Source: Synanceia verrucosa
Lineage: Eukaryota; Chordata; Actinopteri; Perciformes; Synanceiidae
DNA length: 64,000 nt
Assembly: GCA_029721515.1 (NCBI GenBank)
Contig: CM056568.1
Coordinates: forward strand, 930,001 to 994,000
Direction: 5' to 3'
The notes beneath the pieces were generated by a model. It was not told the DNA's origin. It saw nothing but the letters and a program-made list of their open reading frames with translations, and did not search any database. How positions within the stretch are numbered: position 1 is the first letter of the stretch; each line of letters begins with the position of its first letter. A program made the translations under genes and the position numbers. Below are positions 29,519 through 40,385 of this stretch, piece after piece.

Positions 29519-32400
29519 GGGCGGACTAAAAAACAGCCCTGGACTTTGATCCGGCCCAGCCCACAACAATCGATGTGTGAAAACTCATCAGCCACAGAAA
29601 CGGGTCTCAAAATATTTAACCCATGATATTTTACCTTCCAAATTATAGAATTATCACTGATGTTGACTAAAAGTTGTGTTAAGAGCATAGTGCAGAGTAC
29701 TCACTGAGAAATAAACAATACTCTTGAAATGTGTCTCTGCTGAACAATGCAATGCAGGTGAGGTGACTGGCTGAAACACATAAAAATAAATGGTATGAGT
29801 AACGATAAATCACAATGTAAATAGGCTGTGATTATACAGTGCAGTTTAATACTCACTGAGAAATAAAAACACTCTTCAAATGTCTCTCTGCTGAACAATA
29901 CAGTGGTGACTGCCTCAAACTATGCCAGCAATGATCTGTGGCATCTTAACAGCTCAGTGTTGGGGGAGAAGAAGTTTCTTCAGTAGGTTGCTTTTTTCTG
30001 CAACTCTGCCTATGACCAAGTCATTGTCAAGGGACATGAAGATGTCTTTCTCTGTGGTCATAAGCATGAATGCTTCCAGGTGTTCTTGTGACTGTGTGCT
30101 CCTTCATCGACTCTTGATGCGTTTGAGAACAGAGAAACTCTCACAAGCTACCTGTGTCACAGGCAGGGTAAGGAGGAACTTGTATCCTAAGCCAAGGATG
30201 TGATAGGCATCTGTGAAGAGGCTGTAGTGTTGAAGAATTCCGTAGCAGCAGATTGGGCATTCCTTACATGACTTGCACTGCTTGTTTTGTACAGCTGTGT
30301 CCTTCTCATCATCATCATCATCAGAACCATCCCCTGTCATCCTGACTTTATACTCTTCAAGTGCAGACATTTTAAGCCGTGGCTACTGGGTTGCCAGACT
30401 CTTCAACTCTGACTGCAAATTGACAGCTGTTGCTCTGCTGTCAAACCTGAGCAAACATTTGCTTAGTTCTTGAAATGTTGAATCTGACAGAGAGTCTGAT
30501 GTAGACACTTCAGCAAAGTTTCTCGGATCTAGAAGAGCCACGTCAGCATAGAGTGTTCCATGAGTGAGAAACCGCCTGTGGATGCTCTCTGTGACTGTAT
30601 CCATAATCTGGTTATGGACCTCAACTTCATAGGCACTGTTTGCATCTGTGATAGCTTCATCAGTTCCTACTTCACCAGCCATCATTTTCCTTTCTTCTTC
30701 CTTTTCTGAGGAAGTGCTGCCACCAACTCAAGTTCACAGTCCTCTTCCTCCATGAGTTGTGCATTTGCCCACTGGACAAAGGTATCAGCAGCTTGCTCAA
30801 CTGCCTTAAAATCTCTTGCCATGTTTTTCAGGGTATCTTGAGTTGCCATGACTATCTTGTGTGCAGTTAAGATATTCAGCCCACTTGACTGCAGGTATTT
30901 TGACAGAGGCGTTGTTACCTCAAATAGTCGAAGAAAAAGCTGAGCAGTTAGCACTGTTTCATACTTCATCAGCCCCTCTAAGAATCTTCTGGCTTTGACA
31001 CGTGCTGTTGTTTTTAAATTGGTCTGATCTTGAAAGATGCTGAGTGTCATGAGGACATCAATGTACAAAGACTGGTCTGGTCTCCCAAATGACCTAAAGA
31101 TCTTCTTCAGGGCTAAATCTTTGGCCCACCACCTTGTCTCTCCAATAGTGGAGAGACGTCTGTGTCGAGTGTCTTTGCTCCTTTGCTCCCACACGTTCAT
31201 CCTTTGATAGGATTCACCAATGAACACTGCAATCTCATTCATAAGGGAGAAGAGGGACCCAGTAGATATGGCCACTTCGGTTGTGTCAGCCAGAACGAGG
31301 TTTAGCACATGTGCATAACACCAAACATGTACCTGGTTTGGGGCTTTGGATGACAGGAGTGTGGTGAAGCCTTTGTAATAACCCTGCATGTTTGATGCAC
31401 CATCTGTAGCATTGCTGACACAGTTACTGATGTCCAGATTAAAACGGTCCATCACATCCATCAGCAGCTGGACAAAATATTGGTCAGTGGATGCCTCACA
31501 CTTGACCACTGCAAGAAGCCTTTCCTGAATAGCATCTGTCACATATCTTAATATTACAGAGCACTGCTCGTGGGACATAATGTCCAGGGTGGTATCGATC
31601 TGGACAGAAAACATCCCACTTTCAGCCACCTCTTTTGCAACTGTCTCCTGCATTAGTCGCTGCACCATAGAAATGACATTGTTCACTGTGGTTTTGGATA
31701 ATAAAGTTACAGCAGCACCACGACCTCCTGTCTGCTGTGACTGGTGCATCTTTTTACTTTGTGTTATGCATGCGGTGAGATGTTCCTTCAGGCATACATC
31801 ATATTTTCCAAGAAGAATGATGAGCTCTAGAAAATTGCGATGATCAATGCTGTCATCACTGAGAGTGTACGCTGCCTCAGATTGCTTTCCTCTAGCTCAG
31901 TCCTCTCTTCCCTATGAATTTCACCACATCTATAATGCGTTCTAACACCTGCCGTCTCTTCCTCACTTGATCTCTGTGAGCCGCGATTTGGGGACCATGA
32001 AGCAGGGTGGCTATATCCAATTTAGATGCCCTCAAAAATATGCCTCAGCACAACCTCTGTGCACATTGTTCCTTTCATGTTCCTCCACTCTTTGACTGGT
32101 ATGTTTCCAGTCCTGCATTCCACTTATGAAGGGATTGGTTTCGTTTTGTTTGGCAAATGCTATACATACTGCACAACACAGTCTATGGTTCTCTTCACAG
32201 TATGGTAGCCAATTTTTGTCTGTGCCATCTTTGCGTGTGAATGCTTTTTGTACAGTCAGGTGTTTTGTCTTCCTCTGAGGGTGGTAAGAAAAAAACACTT
32301 CTAGGCTGTGACTGTCTGACTTGGGGAGCTCAAAGTAATGCAGGGCAGAGTTGGAGTGGGTGTCATCCTCTCTATGCTTAACCTAAATAAACAAGTGAAA
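29519..32400 (-). mobile_element. hAT transposon (TTF/ZMYM-type), inserted in Tc1
   Basis: The left edge CAGGGGCGGACTAAAAAACA is a hAT-type terminus and follows Tc1 sequence without a gap. The minus strand codes for a hAT transposase. The opposite terminus and the rest of the Tc1 were not found to the right, so the right side is deleted or rearranged. Confidence 0.7.
29920..32340 (-). pseudogene. hAT transposase, TTF-type zinc finger (ZMYM1-like)
   Basis: Read leftwards. A TTF-type zinc finger region comes first (32032-32298: CEENHRLCCAVCIAFAKQ). After frame breaks, a 355-codon block follows (30682-31749) with QIDTTLDIMSHEQCSVILRY, the SNATDGASNMQG Asp block, WCYAHVLNLVLADT and ETRWWAKDLALKK. 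Last come C-terminal pieces (30383-30685 and 29920-30370) ending in the dimerisation motif LPVTQVACESFSVLKRIKSR. This architecture is that of the DUF4371/ZMYM-type hAT transposases common in fish. Stops separate the blocks, so it is a pseudogene, although the central block is long and well kept. Confidence 0.82.
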
Positions 32401-32924
32401 GAACGGATTTAAAAAAAACAAGAGGGTTTATGTATTACCTAATCTATTCCATGCAATCTTAAAATGGATTTATTACTTACTATTCTTAATTAGTTTGTGC
32501 AGAAATTACAACACAAAAACGGTTTAACTACTTTTATTAAATATGTCTTCTGCATTCATGTTGCTGCTGCATATGTATATTGTGTTAAACAAATGTAACA
32601 GTTTTGTTTCATTTCTGGGTATAGATCCAAATGTAGCTGTAATAACATTTGCTAACGTCAGATCAAGTATTGAAGCGTATTGCTGACACTCTATATAAAT
32701 AAAAATTGATCTGTAACACATTATTACGTGTTATGTTTATTGTTACAACAATATATTTTCATGTTCATAAACTTATCACGTCCTTACAATATAATTATCA
32801 CGTTTTTACAATATAAATGAGCATGTTTTTACAATATAACAAACTGTCACGTTATAACATGAAACGTTTCACGTTCTTACAATATATATTATCACGTTAT
32901 AACGTGAAAATCTGAAAAATGAAA
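32401..32924. other. No gene; AT-rich sequence
   Basis: Several near-repeats of ATCACGTT.TTACAATATA lie between 32720 and 32900 (a short degenerate tandem repeat). No coding signal. Confidence 0.5.
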
Positions 32925-33274
32925 AGTGAAAAATTTGAGCTTTGTGCACATGGACCTTGCGGACGTACGCGCAGACCTCCACGGAGTCCGTTCCATGTCC
33001 GTTCCGCCTGAGTATGAATTGGCATTTAGACTCTACAACACACTCAGTTCCCGTTAATCCACACACATGCGCAATGATGAACATGTGCAATATATAAATA
33101 ATCTTGTGCAATATTAATATATAAATATATACATAATCAATATATAATAATCATGTATATGTAATAATCAATATATAAATAATCTTGTGTGATGTCATTA
33201 TCATACTTATGTCTCTCATAATACTCATACAAAATGTAATGTGCAGTATCCTGATATATATATATATATATATA

Positions 33275-33318
<44 letters not shown>

Positions 33319-33650
33319 TTTCTCATCTATTAATGTGTAGTTCCACTTCCTTCAATATACCATTCACTGTGCTATCTTTATTACATCACTCCATCTACTG
33401 TGTTCAGTAATTTTTGTCCACTCATTTTAGTCACTTATGTTGTATATATTACATGCCTAGTTATTCACTTATTGTTATTCACTTATTGTATATATGATGA
33501 AATGGTTTTTGTTTTGTTTTTTTTTCTACTTGGTCGTTTTCTACTGTAGATTATTCTTATTTTTCATCTTGTACACTTTGCTGCTGTAATGATGCAAATG
33601 TCCCCATCTGTGGGACGAATAAAGGATTATCTCTTATCTTATCTTATAAA
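32925..33650 (+). mobile_element. Rex1/CR1-like LINE 3' end
   Basis: Shares TTTGAGCTTTGTGCACATGG and about 300 bp more with 52047-52340. It continues to a proper 3' terminus, GGGACGAATAAAGGATTATC, followed by TCTTATCTTATCTTAT. A TA microsatellite (33258-33316) lies inside the 3' UTR. Confidence 0.78.
33258..33316. repeat. TA microsatellite
   Basis: Two TA tracts separated by CTG. Confidence 0.95.
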
Positions 33651-34419
33651 TAGATTAGATAGATGACACACCGGAGATGTGTGCTCTCATATATTGTATA
33701 TATACCCCCCCACACACATACACACCCCACGTCCACGGTGTCAGATTTGATGTGTGGCCGGAGAAAGTTGTTGAGGTAAATGATTGAGTCTAATGAAAAT
33801 GATACTGTTCAAACAAATATTCATTGCATAAAGCAATTTAAATTAATTGTGCCTCGATGTCTGTCGGATTTCCTCCATACGGGGACCATGACAGCTGCTT
33901 GAGGCTTGGCAGTAGGAGGAGACATTGTGTCTATTCTTGGGGTGTCCTGCTCTGTGGAGGTTTTTTATTTCGATAAAGTAGAGTATTGTGAATGTAACTC
34001 CAGGTGACTGTTTCTTCTTCTACTACATGATGATTGCAAGCTTATAAATATATACATACTGTATATAGATGCTAAAGAGAGCCCTTTGATACCATATCTA
34101 CAATAAAATAAATGGCTTTGAGACATGAAAAAGAACACAAAAACAATTAAAAAAAACATTCAAATATATAGAGAGGAGAAAAGAGCAGTGCTGAAGAGTA
34201 GGAAATTCAAAAGGAAGGAAATTCAGTTGTTACAAACAACTATGATGACCAGAATGAGTTTAATAAAAATACATATTTACAGTATGTACTAAAAAAGAAA
34301 TTAATTTTCTAATAAGAAATTAAATTAAATACAGTACTTAAACTATGAATATGACTTATAAACTAACTGTGCTGTGAAGTAACTGTGCTGTGCTTTTTTT
34401 TTTTACATACATATATAGT
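33651..34419. other. No recognisable gene
   Basis: AT-rich sequence with no coding signature. Confidence 0.5.
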
Positions 34420-35808
34420 ATACCAACCTGGTTTCATGAAATATTCGTACAAATCAGTACAGAAAATATTGCACTAAAATTCGTACATAACCCACGTAAT
34501 TCGGACATCATGTGACGTTCGATGCAGGCTGCATGTCAGACATTCCTTACATTCTCAGCGGACATTCCTTAAGTTTTCTGGTGTGCTTCTAATCACATTT
34601 CTAGCTGGAAATATGCATTTTATTTCCATAAGCCTAACCCTGTAATCCTATCCCTAAACCTAACCATCACTGGAAGTGTTGTCGGGCTTATTTAAATGCG
34701 TATTATAATGTGTTTAAGGCCAATTTATAGTACTCCGTAAAGTGCACGTACGTAGAGACGGAGAGCCCTCTGCATCGCCGGAGAGCCTGATGGAGAACCT
34801 CTCCGTCCTCTCCGAGCGCAGGAATTTTTTTTTTTTAACTGTCAATCCGTCAAGGGAAGATGGAGAAGACAAGGGCTGTGATTGGTCCTCCAGTTGCACC
34901 CTGCAGTGAAATGCAGCCTCTCTCCTTACACAGAAACAGACAGGTCGCCTCTGCAGCAGCGTGGACAGGACAGGAACTAAAGTATCGATCAACCTTGTGA
35001 AACGCAAGTCAAACACATTCAACTTGCTCAAAAAAATCCATTTAATTCATTTAGTAATTATGGCTGGGGTATGTTTCCACAGGAAACACACTTTCTGTGT
35101 GGAGTTTGCATGTTCTCCCCGTGTCTGCGTGGGTTCTCTCTGTGTACTCTGTCTTCCTCCCACCATCTAAAAACATGCATGGGGATTAGGTTGATTGGCT
35201 AATTTAAATTGATCGTAGGTGTGAGTGGTTGTCTGTCTCTATGTGCCCCTGCGATGAGGTGGCGACTTGTCCAGGGTGTACCCTGCCTTCCGCCCTAAGA
35301 TAGCTGGGATAGGCTCCAGTCCCCCCGCGACCCTATGAGGATAAGCGGTAGATAATGGATGGATGGATGTTCGTTGCATTCCCTATTATCTGATTTTGTG
35401 TTGAGAAGAAAGAGGAAGAGGAGCTTTAAAGACTGAAAGTAACCAATGTTCTTCTCTTCTATCTCCCTCACAAGTAATTAAATCATAAATCATAAAATAG
35501 TATTTCTCCTGCTTTTATCTGTAATATTAAGGCGAATTGCTTCACTTTCCGAGGGGGTGCATTTCACGGCAGGGCTGCACAACACGTATCATGACGGAGA
35601 AGTGGGAGGGCTCGAGGGGTCTCCGTAGCTACGGAGTCGGATAACGTATTACGTAGTCGGAGAAGTATATTCCAGCTGACAGTGAAAGGAATGTCCAGCA
35701 TATTTAAGGCTGTCGCTTCTGGGTTCTCTTTGGGGCTCACGCATGCGTTGATTGGTCATGTTGCCTCATTCGTAAGATATCATACGAATATTTCAGGAGA
35801 CTACGTTA
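34420..35808. mobile_element. MITE with further nested elements
   Basis: The ends TTTCATGAAATATTCGTAC (34432) and its inverse ATACGAATATTTCAGGA (about 35783) form an inverted pair. Inside, a second inverted pair (CCAATTTATAGTACTCCGTA at about 34722; TACGTAGTCGGAGAAGTATA at about 35651) marks another MITE, and a SINE lies at 35083-35370. Superfamilies are not assigned. Confidence 0.5.
35083..35370 (+). mobile_element. SINE family A, 5'-truncated
   Basis: Begins inside the family sequence (TTTCTGTGTGGAGTTTGCAT) and ends GGATAAGCGGTAGATAATGG plus ATGGATGGATG. Confidence 0.85.
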
Positions 35809-35816
35809 CGTATATA

Positions 35817-35817
<1 letters not shown>

Positions 35818-35856
<39 letters not shown>

Positions 35857-35864
35857 GTAACACA

Positions 35865-35915
<51 letters not shown>
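35818..35915. repeat. TA microsatellite
   Basis: Two TA tracts of about 30-45 bp. Confidence 0.95.
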
Positions 35916-35917
<2 letters not shown>

Positions 35918-36304
35918 TTATGCATGCTTTTGTCAAAAATGAGAAGGAGCTTTTACATGTTTTTAATAAGAGCTGACTGAATGGACACCAGACGCAGGTG
36001 ACAGGAAGTGAATTGGGGTCAAAGTTTAACCTTCATGCGCTGAAAATCTGCACAACTAATCCCAACTGATCCCAAAAACACTAGAAAAAGGAAGGGCATC
36101 TGGTAACACTCCAGTTTAAATGTAAATAGTTGATTCTGCAGTGGGCAGCAACAGTGTTGTCGTGGCAACAAAGTGATGATGCCATCTGATTCTGATCTGC
36201 CTCTGATCTTTGTTCAGTCAGGAGAAACTGCAGGGGGATGAAAGCCTTCCTTCCTGGATTACTCTCCTTCTACACTCAGAGTGAGCAACATAACGGTGCT
36301 GAGG
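35916..36304 (+). promoter_or_regulatory. Region upstream of the AHI1-like frame
   Basis: About 390 bp between the TA repeat and the ATG. There is no clear TATA box or CpG island. An upstream ATG at 36238 opens a 28-codon frame that overlaps the AHI1 start and would lower its translation. Whether this is a copied 5' UTR or new promoter sequence cannot be told by eye. Confidence 0.3.
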
Positions 36305-39300
36305 ATGCCAGTAGGTGTGGGTGAATACTGGGCAAAGACCCAGGAAATATTCAATGAAGTTTTCAAGAAATACTCTGAATCAGAGAAGAAAAAGTTAAAG
36401 AAGGAGAAAAACACTGACACTCTGGAGACTAGTGTGCTTCAAAATCTAAAAAAGAATCTCAACCTTGAGGCCACAGAAGATGATGAGACCATCCTCCAGA
36501 ACACATATCACCCAGAACAGGGAAGCCCTCGCTACACCAAGAATAAACAAAGAGAAAGGGAAACAGTGGACAAGGACAATATCCACAACAGCACTCTAAC
36601 TCTTACATCAAAAGGCAAGAGGAAAAGTAAGAGGGCGCTTCCGTCACCCCCTGTGCCAAAGCGAAAAAGTAAGAAGGGGAAAGGCAAAGAAGATACAGAG
36701 GCCAAGGCAGAGAGTCAGGCGGAGGATGGAGAGGACACGCTGCTGCGTGAATATCAGCAGCAGATTGCACAGGAGGAGAGGAGGACTTTAAAGAAGACAA
36801 AGTCTAAGACTGAGGGAGAGACTGTTGTTTCCCAACATGTTTTGCTAAAAAATGATGTTGGAAAGAAGAAAAAGAAAAAGCTCAAATATGTAATCACACA
36901 TTCAGAGGGTGAGGATGAAGATGCTGACCAGGATGCCGATGTGGACAATGAAACAGAATCCACGGGAAAGAAGAAAAAACATGGTGTCAAAGCAGAGAGG
37001 GAAACCGAGGCTGAAGTACCAAAGAAACCAACATTTGATGACAGCCTGGTACTGGGAGTGTTCGTACACAGAACTGATCACCTTAAGACGGACCTGAAGA
37101 TGTCACACCCCATGGTGAAGATACATGTTGTTGATGAAAACACAGGACAGTATGTGAAGAAAGAAGACTGTCATCGGTCAGTCTCGTCATTTTATGAGCG
37201 AGAGAGCATTGACCACATTCTCCCCATCATGACACAACCTTTTGACTTGAAGGACAACAAATCTGTCATCCTTGAGTGGCAGGAACAGATCATCTTCAAT
37301 GAACGCTTTGGTCACTTTGTTCAACAAGACAATGAAAGCCCTAAAGTTATGCTCCTGTTTGAAATCCTGGATTTAGTCACCATGAAAGAAGCAAAAGCCA
37401 AAGTCGATGCTGACAAGCATGAGCGTGGTTTCAGAAAGATCGCATGGGCATTCCTTAAGCTTGTTGGCACGAATGGTGTGCTGAATACTGACAGTAAACT
37501 TCGCCTCCAGCTCTTCCGTCCTCCACCTCGGGCAAAGAGACAACTTAAAACAATTGAGGTGTACGAGTGGTGGTGCAAACACCCCCGAAACAAATATGCA
37601 TCCACCCTTTATGTAACAGTGAAAGGCATTAAACTCCCTGAGCATGTAGAACCCAGTATCCGGTCCATGATGGCACTGCAGGAGGAGAGGGGTAGCATCT
37701 CCTACAGTGAACTGCAGAATGAGGTCACCAAGAGAAGCCTGACTCATCCTCTGAATAGAAAGTCACCAGCAGCAGGATGGAGCCGACTGCCTGGACAGGT
37801 CTGCCGGATTCCTAACAAATCCATGAAGTCACTCCGTGGTGGTCATATGGGCTGCTTCACTGTGCTCTTCTCCCACTCCGGGACAATGCTGGCCACTGCT
37901 TGTGCTGACAGAGATGTTTTCCCTGTAATAGTGTATGAGATTCCCTCAGGCCAGGCTTTGGCTGTTTTCAGTGGCCATCTCAAGATAGTCTATGATCTCT
38001 GCTGGTCCAGAGACGATCGGAGGCTTCTGTCTGCATCCTCTGATGGAACTGTCAGAGAGTGGAACGTGGAGGGACTTCAGGGATCGGCTCAGAAGTTGCT
38101 CCCTCATCCGTGCTTTGTGTACTGTGCTCAGTACCATCCCACAGCCCAGAACCTGGTGGTTACCGGGGGCTACGACTCTCTGGTACGAGTGTGGAGGATC
38201 GATGTTGATGATGTGAATGGTCAGCTGCTGCAGGAGTTTGAGGGCCACAGTGGTTTCATCAACTCTGCTTGTTTTGACTCAGAAGGAAGGAGAATGTTCT
38301 CTGCAGACAATAGAGGCCTCATCCTTGTGTGGAAAACTGTAGTAAATGACAGCAATCAGCCATGTCATCGCTGGTGTATAGAGAAGAAAATTGACGAGAG
38401 TGACCTCAGCGGTGTCCCCATCAACATGCTGCAGCTCCATCCAAACGGGCGGTGCCTGCTCATCCATGCCAAAGACAGTGTCTTGAGAATGATGGACTTG
38501 AGATTCCTGGCTGTGAAGAAGTACGCTGGAGCCACAAACTACAGAGAGAGGATCTATAGCACTTTCACACCATGTGGGAACTTCATCCTCTCTGGCAGTG
38601 AGGATGGGATGGCATATGTCTGGAATACAAACACAGGTGACCAAGTTGCAGTCTACTCTGAGCTGTGTTACCCCACTGCTCTCCACGGCGTGTCGTTCCA
38701 CCCTCATGAAAACATGGTTGCCTTCAGTGCCTTCGGTCAGAGCCAGCCTGTCCACTTGTACCACTACGAAAGCAAAGTTTTCCAGTCAGAGGTGCGCAAT
38801 AGAAAAGCTGTGAGTAAATCAAAGTCTAAAGGCCGCAAAACCATCAGAAAAAGACCTGACCCACCAGCATTACAGGACACATCAGTACCTCAACCACATC
38901 AGAGGTCTTCATCTTCTGGATACAAGTATGAGCAAGACAAAATGAACAGAGGAAGGAACTTCCCAACAGATTCTGGCACTATGCGATTAAATGCTTCATT
39001 ACCACCTCCATCTGTCCTGTCGCCACATTCCCAGCTGCAGCTCTCTGGGTCTTTAGCGGAGCAGCTTTTCCCCCAGGCAGCTCTGAGCACCCACACCCAT
39101 GGATTCAGTCCAGTCGACCAACGTCTAAGAGGAGCTTCATCTTTCAGGCTACAGACGAGCCTTCCTCAATGCCTTTCATCCAGCTTCCATGTGGAAACAG
39201 ATTGTGACCCTGTTCAACAAAAAGTGGTCTCCCTCCACGACTACAGAGCGAAACGGTCAGATGAACTGACTGTACACCGTGGTGATGTCATCCAAGTGCT

Positions 39301-39742
39301 GTACAAGGACAATGAGAGATGGTGGTTTGGACATCTGGCCAACGGGCAGCAGGGATATTTTCTTGCTTCTTATGTAGCAGATCACAGAGATTTCCATGAA
39401 GAGGTGACTCAGTCTACTGAGGCACATGCAGCCTTGTCTGAGGGGACTGTGGAGAGATCGACACCAACCAGGGTATCTGCTGCAATTAGTTCTTCTGCGG
39501 AGCTCAGGTTTCTCTGTGAGCCTACCCTTTCTGACACTGAACCTGAGCTGTCTGATGCCAGAACTAGAAGAAAAAAGAAGGTGAAAAAGCCTGGAGTCCC
39601 TGCACCTTCATCTCAGGCCACCTTTTCAAATGCAGATGCTCCGGAGTGGACGAGCACCAGGAGGAGAGGCAGATCAACAGACAGACCTCTCCCTAAAAGG
39701 CCGATGAGACGGACTAATGGTGCCTTGGAGCCCGATGCATAA
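36305..39742 (+). CDS. ahi1: Jouberin (AHI1), intronless full-length copy
   Basis: One uninterrupted frame of 1145 codons. Jouberin is a ciliary transition-zone scaffold needed for cilium formation and linked to Joubert syndrome in humans. The parts are: a charged Lys/Glu-rich N-terminus (residues 1-240); the conserved pre-WD domain (about 243-450; LVLGVFVHRTDHLK, SHPMVKIHVVDENTGQYVKK, FRKIAWAFLKL); seven WD40-like repeats (about 508-830; for example CWSRDDRRLLSASSDGTVRE and LSGSEDGMAYVWNTNTG); a variable linker; and an SH3 domain (about 970-1028; DELTVHRGDVIQVL, NERWWFGHLANGQQGYF). The tail is basic and ends ALEPDA. Length is close to human AHI1 (1196). The ATG at 36305 (A at -3) is the first in frame after the TGA at 36239; an in-frame GTG at 36281 is not used. 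The vertebrate gene has many introns and this copy none, so it is a retrocopy or an intron-free gene. No poly-A or target repeats are clear. Confidence 0.92.
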   Translation: MPVGVGEYWAKTQEIFNEVFKKYSESEKKKLKKEKNTDTLETSVLQNLKKNLNLEATEDDETILQNTYHPEQGSPRYTKNKQRERETVDKDNIHNSTLTLTSKGKRKSKRALPSPPVPKRKSKKGKGKEDTEAKAESQAEDGEDTLLREYQQQIAQEERRTLKKTKSKTEGETVVSQHVLLKNDVGKKKKKKLKYVITHSEGEDEDADQDADVDNETESTGKKKKHGVKAERETEAEVPKKPTFDDSLVLGVFVHRTDHLKTDLKMSHPMVKIHVVDENTGQYVKKEDCHRSVSSFYERESIDHILPIMTQPFDLKDNKSVILEWQEQIIFNERFGHFVQQDNESPKVMLLFEILDLVTMKEAKAKVDADKHERGFRKIAWAFLKLVGTNGVLNTDSKLRLQLFRPPPRAKRQLKTIEVYEWWCKHPRNKYASTLYVTVKGIKLPEHVEPSIRSMMALQEERGSISYSELQNEVTKRSLTHPLNRKSPAAGWSRLPGQVCRIPNKSMKSLRGGHMGCFTVLFSHSGTMLATACADRDVFPVIVYEIPSGQALAVFSGHLKIVYDLCWSRDDRRLLSASSDGTVREWNVEGLQGSAQKLLPHPCFVYCAQYHPTAQNLVVTGGYDSLVRVWRIDVDDVNGQLLQEFEGHSGFINSACFDSEGRRMFSADNRGLILVWKTVVNDSNQPCHRWCIEKKIDESDLSGVPINMLQLHPNGRCLLIHAKDSVLRMMDLRFLAVKKYAGATNYRERIYSTFTPCGNFILSGSEDGMAYVWNTNTGDQVAVYSELCYPTALHGVSFHPHENMVAFSAFGQSQPVHLYHYESKVFQSEVRNRKAVSKSKSKGRKTIRKRPDPPALQDTSVPQPHQRSSSSGYKYEQDKMNRGRNFPTDSGTMRLNASLPPPSVLSPHSQLQLSGSLAEQLFPQAALSTHTHGFSPVDQRLRGASSFRLQTSLPQCLSSSFHVETDCDPVQQKVVSLHDYRAKRSDELTVHRGDVIQVLYKDNERWWFGHLANGQQGYFLASYVADHRDFHEEVTQSTEAHAALSEGTVERSTPTRVSAAISSSAELRFLCEPTLSDTEPELSDARTRRKKKVKKPGVPAPSSQATFSNADAPEWTSTRRRGRSTDRPLPKRPMRRTNGALEPDA

Positions 39743-39774
39743 ACAGAGGGATATTTTGTTGTTTTCAACTCCAG

Positions 39775-40385
39775 TACTTTCACCTTTATTATATAAGGTC
39801 AAGAACATCACTGTTGATACTCTCCACCAACGAGCAAAAACAGTGAACCAGGAGCTGGAGAGTGAGTCTCAAGCTCTGCAAAAACAACCTGTGGAGGGAT
39901 ACTCAGGCAGCTGTACGCGTGAAGCTAGCATCTGACAGTGAGATACAAAGGCAGGAGAAGCTCAAGAAAGAGGTGAAATGAAACTAGAAACAAACAGGAA
40001 GTTGAGGAAATGAGGCCTCAAAATAACAGTCTAATTAAAGATAGGCTGCAGCTCCTGGAGAAGCTGGAGGAGGGCAAAGAGTTTATGGAGCATTACAATT
40101 CTTCAAAAGTTCAGAAAGAGGAGCTGATAGAGATGCTACAACTGCTGCCTTGTGAGAAGAGATGCAGCAGTTAAGGAAGAGACAGCAGCAGGTGAACGCT
40201 GTGCAGAAAGTCTGTGATGCTGTGAAGGCTCAGGAAGTTGTGTTTAGTGAGGAGAATGAGGCTTTGCAGCATGAGATCCAGGCATTGAGCGAAGACCTCC
40301 ACAAGGAGAGAGCTTTGCATGAAGCCATGGATCTCTGAAAACCAAACTGTAGCGTAAACCACACTTTTGGATATTAATAAATGAA
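39775..40385 (+). pseudogene. Coiled-coil protein remnant downstream of AHI1
   Basis: Successive pieces in different frames read as one long coiled coil: VDTLHQRAKTVNQELESESQ, DTQAAVRVKLASDSEIQRQE, LLEKLEEGKEFMEHYNSSKV, QKEELIEMLQLL, QQQVNAVQKVCDAVKAQEVV and ENEALQHEIQALSEDLHKER. Three or more frame changes or stops separate them. An AATAAA lies at 40376. I do not recognise the parent. It also lacks introns, so it may be a second processed pseudogene or a copied read-through 3' part of the AHI1 transcript. Confidence 0.55.

Noticed and set aside
36281..36304. GTG-initiated extension of the AHI1 frame (SNITVLR...)
   Set aside because: Eukaryotic translation normally needs ATG. The first in-frame ATG is 36305, and the eight extra codons have no homology.
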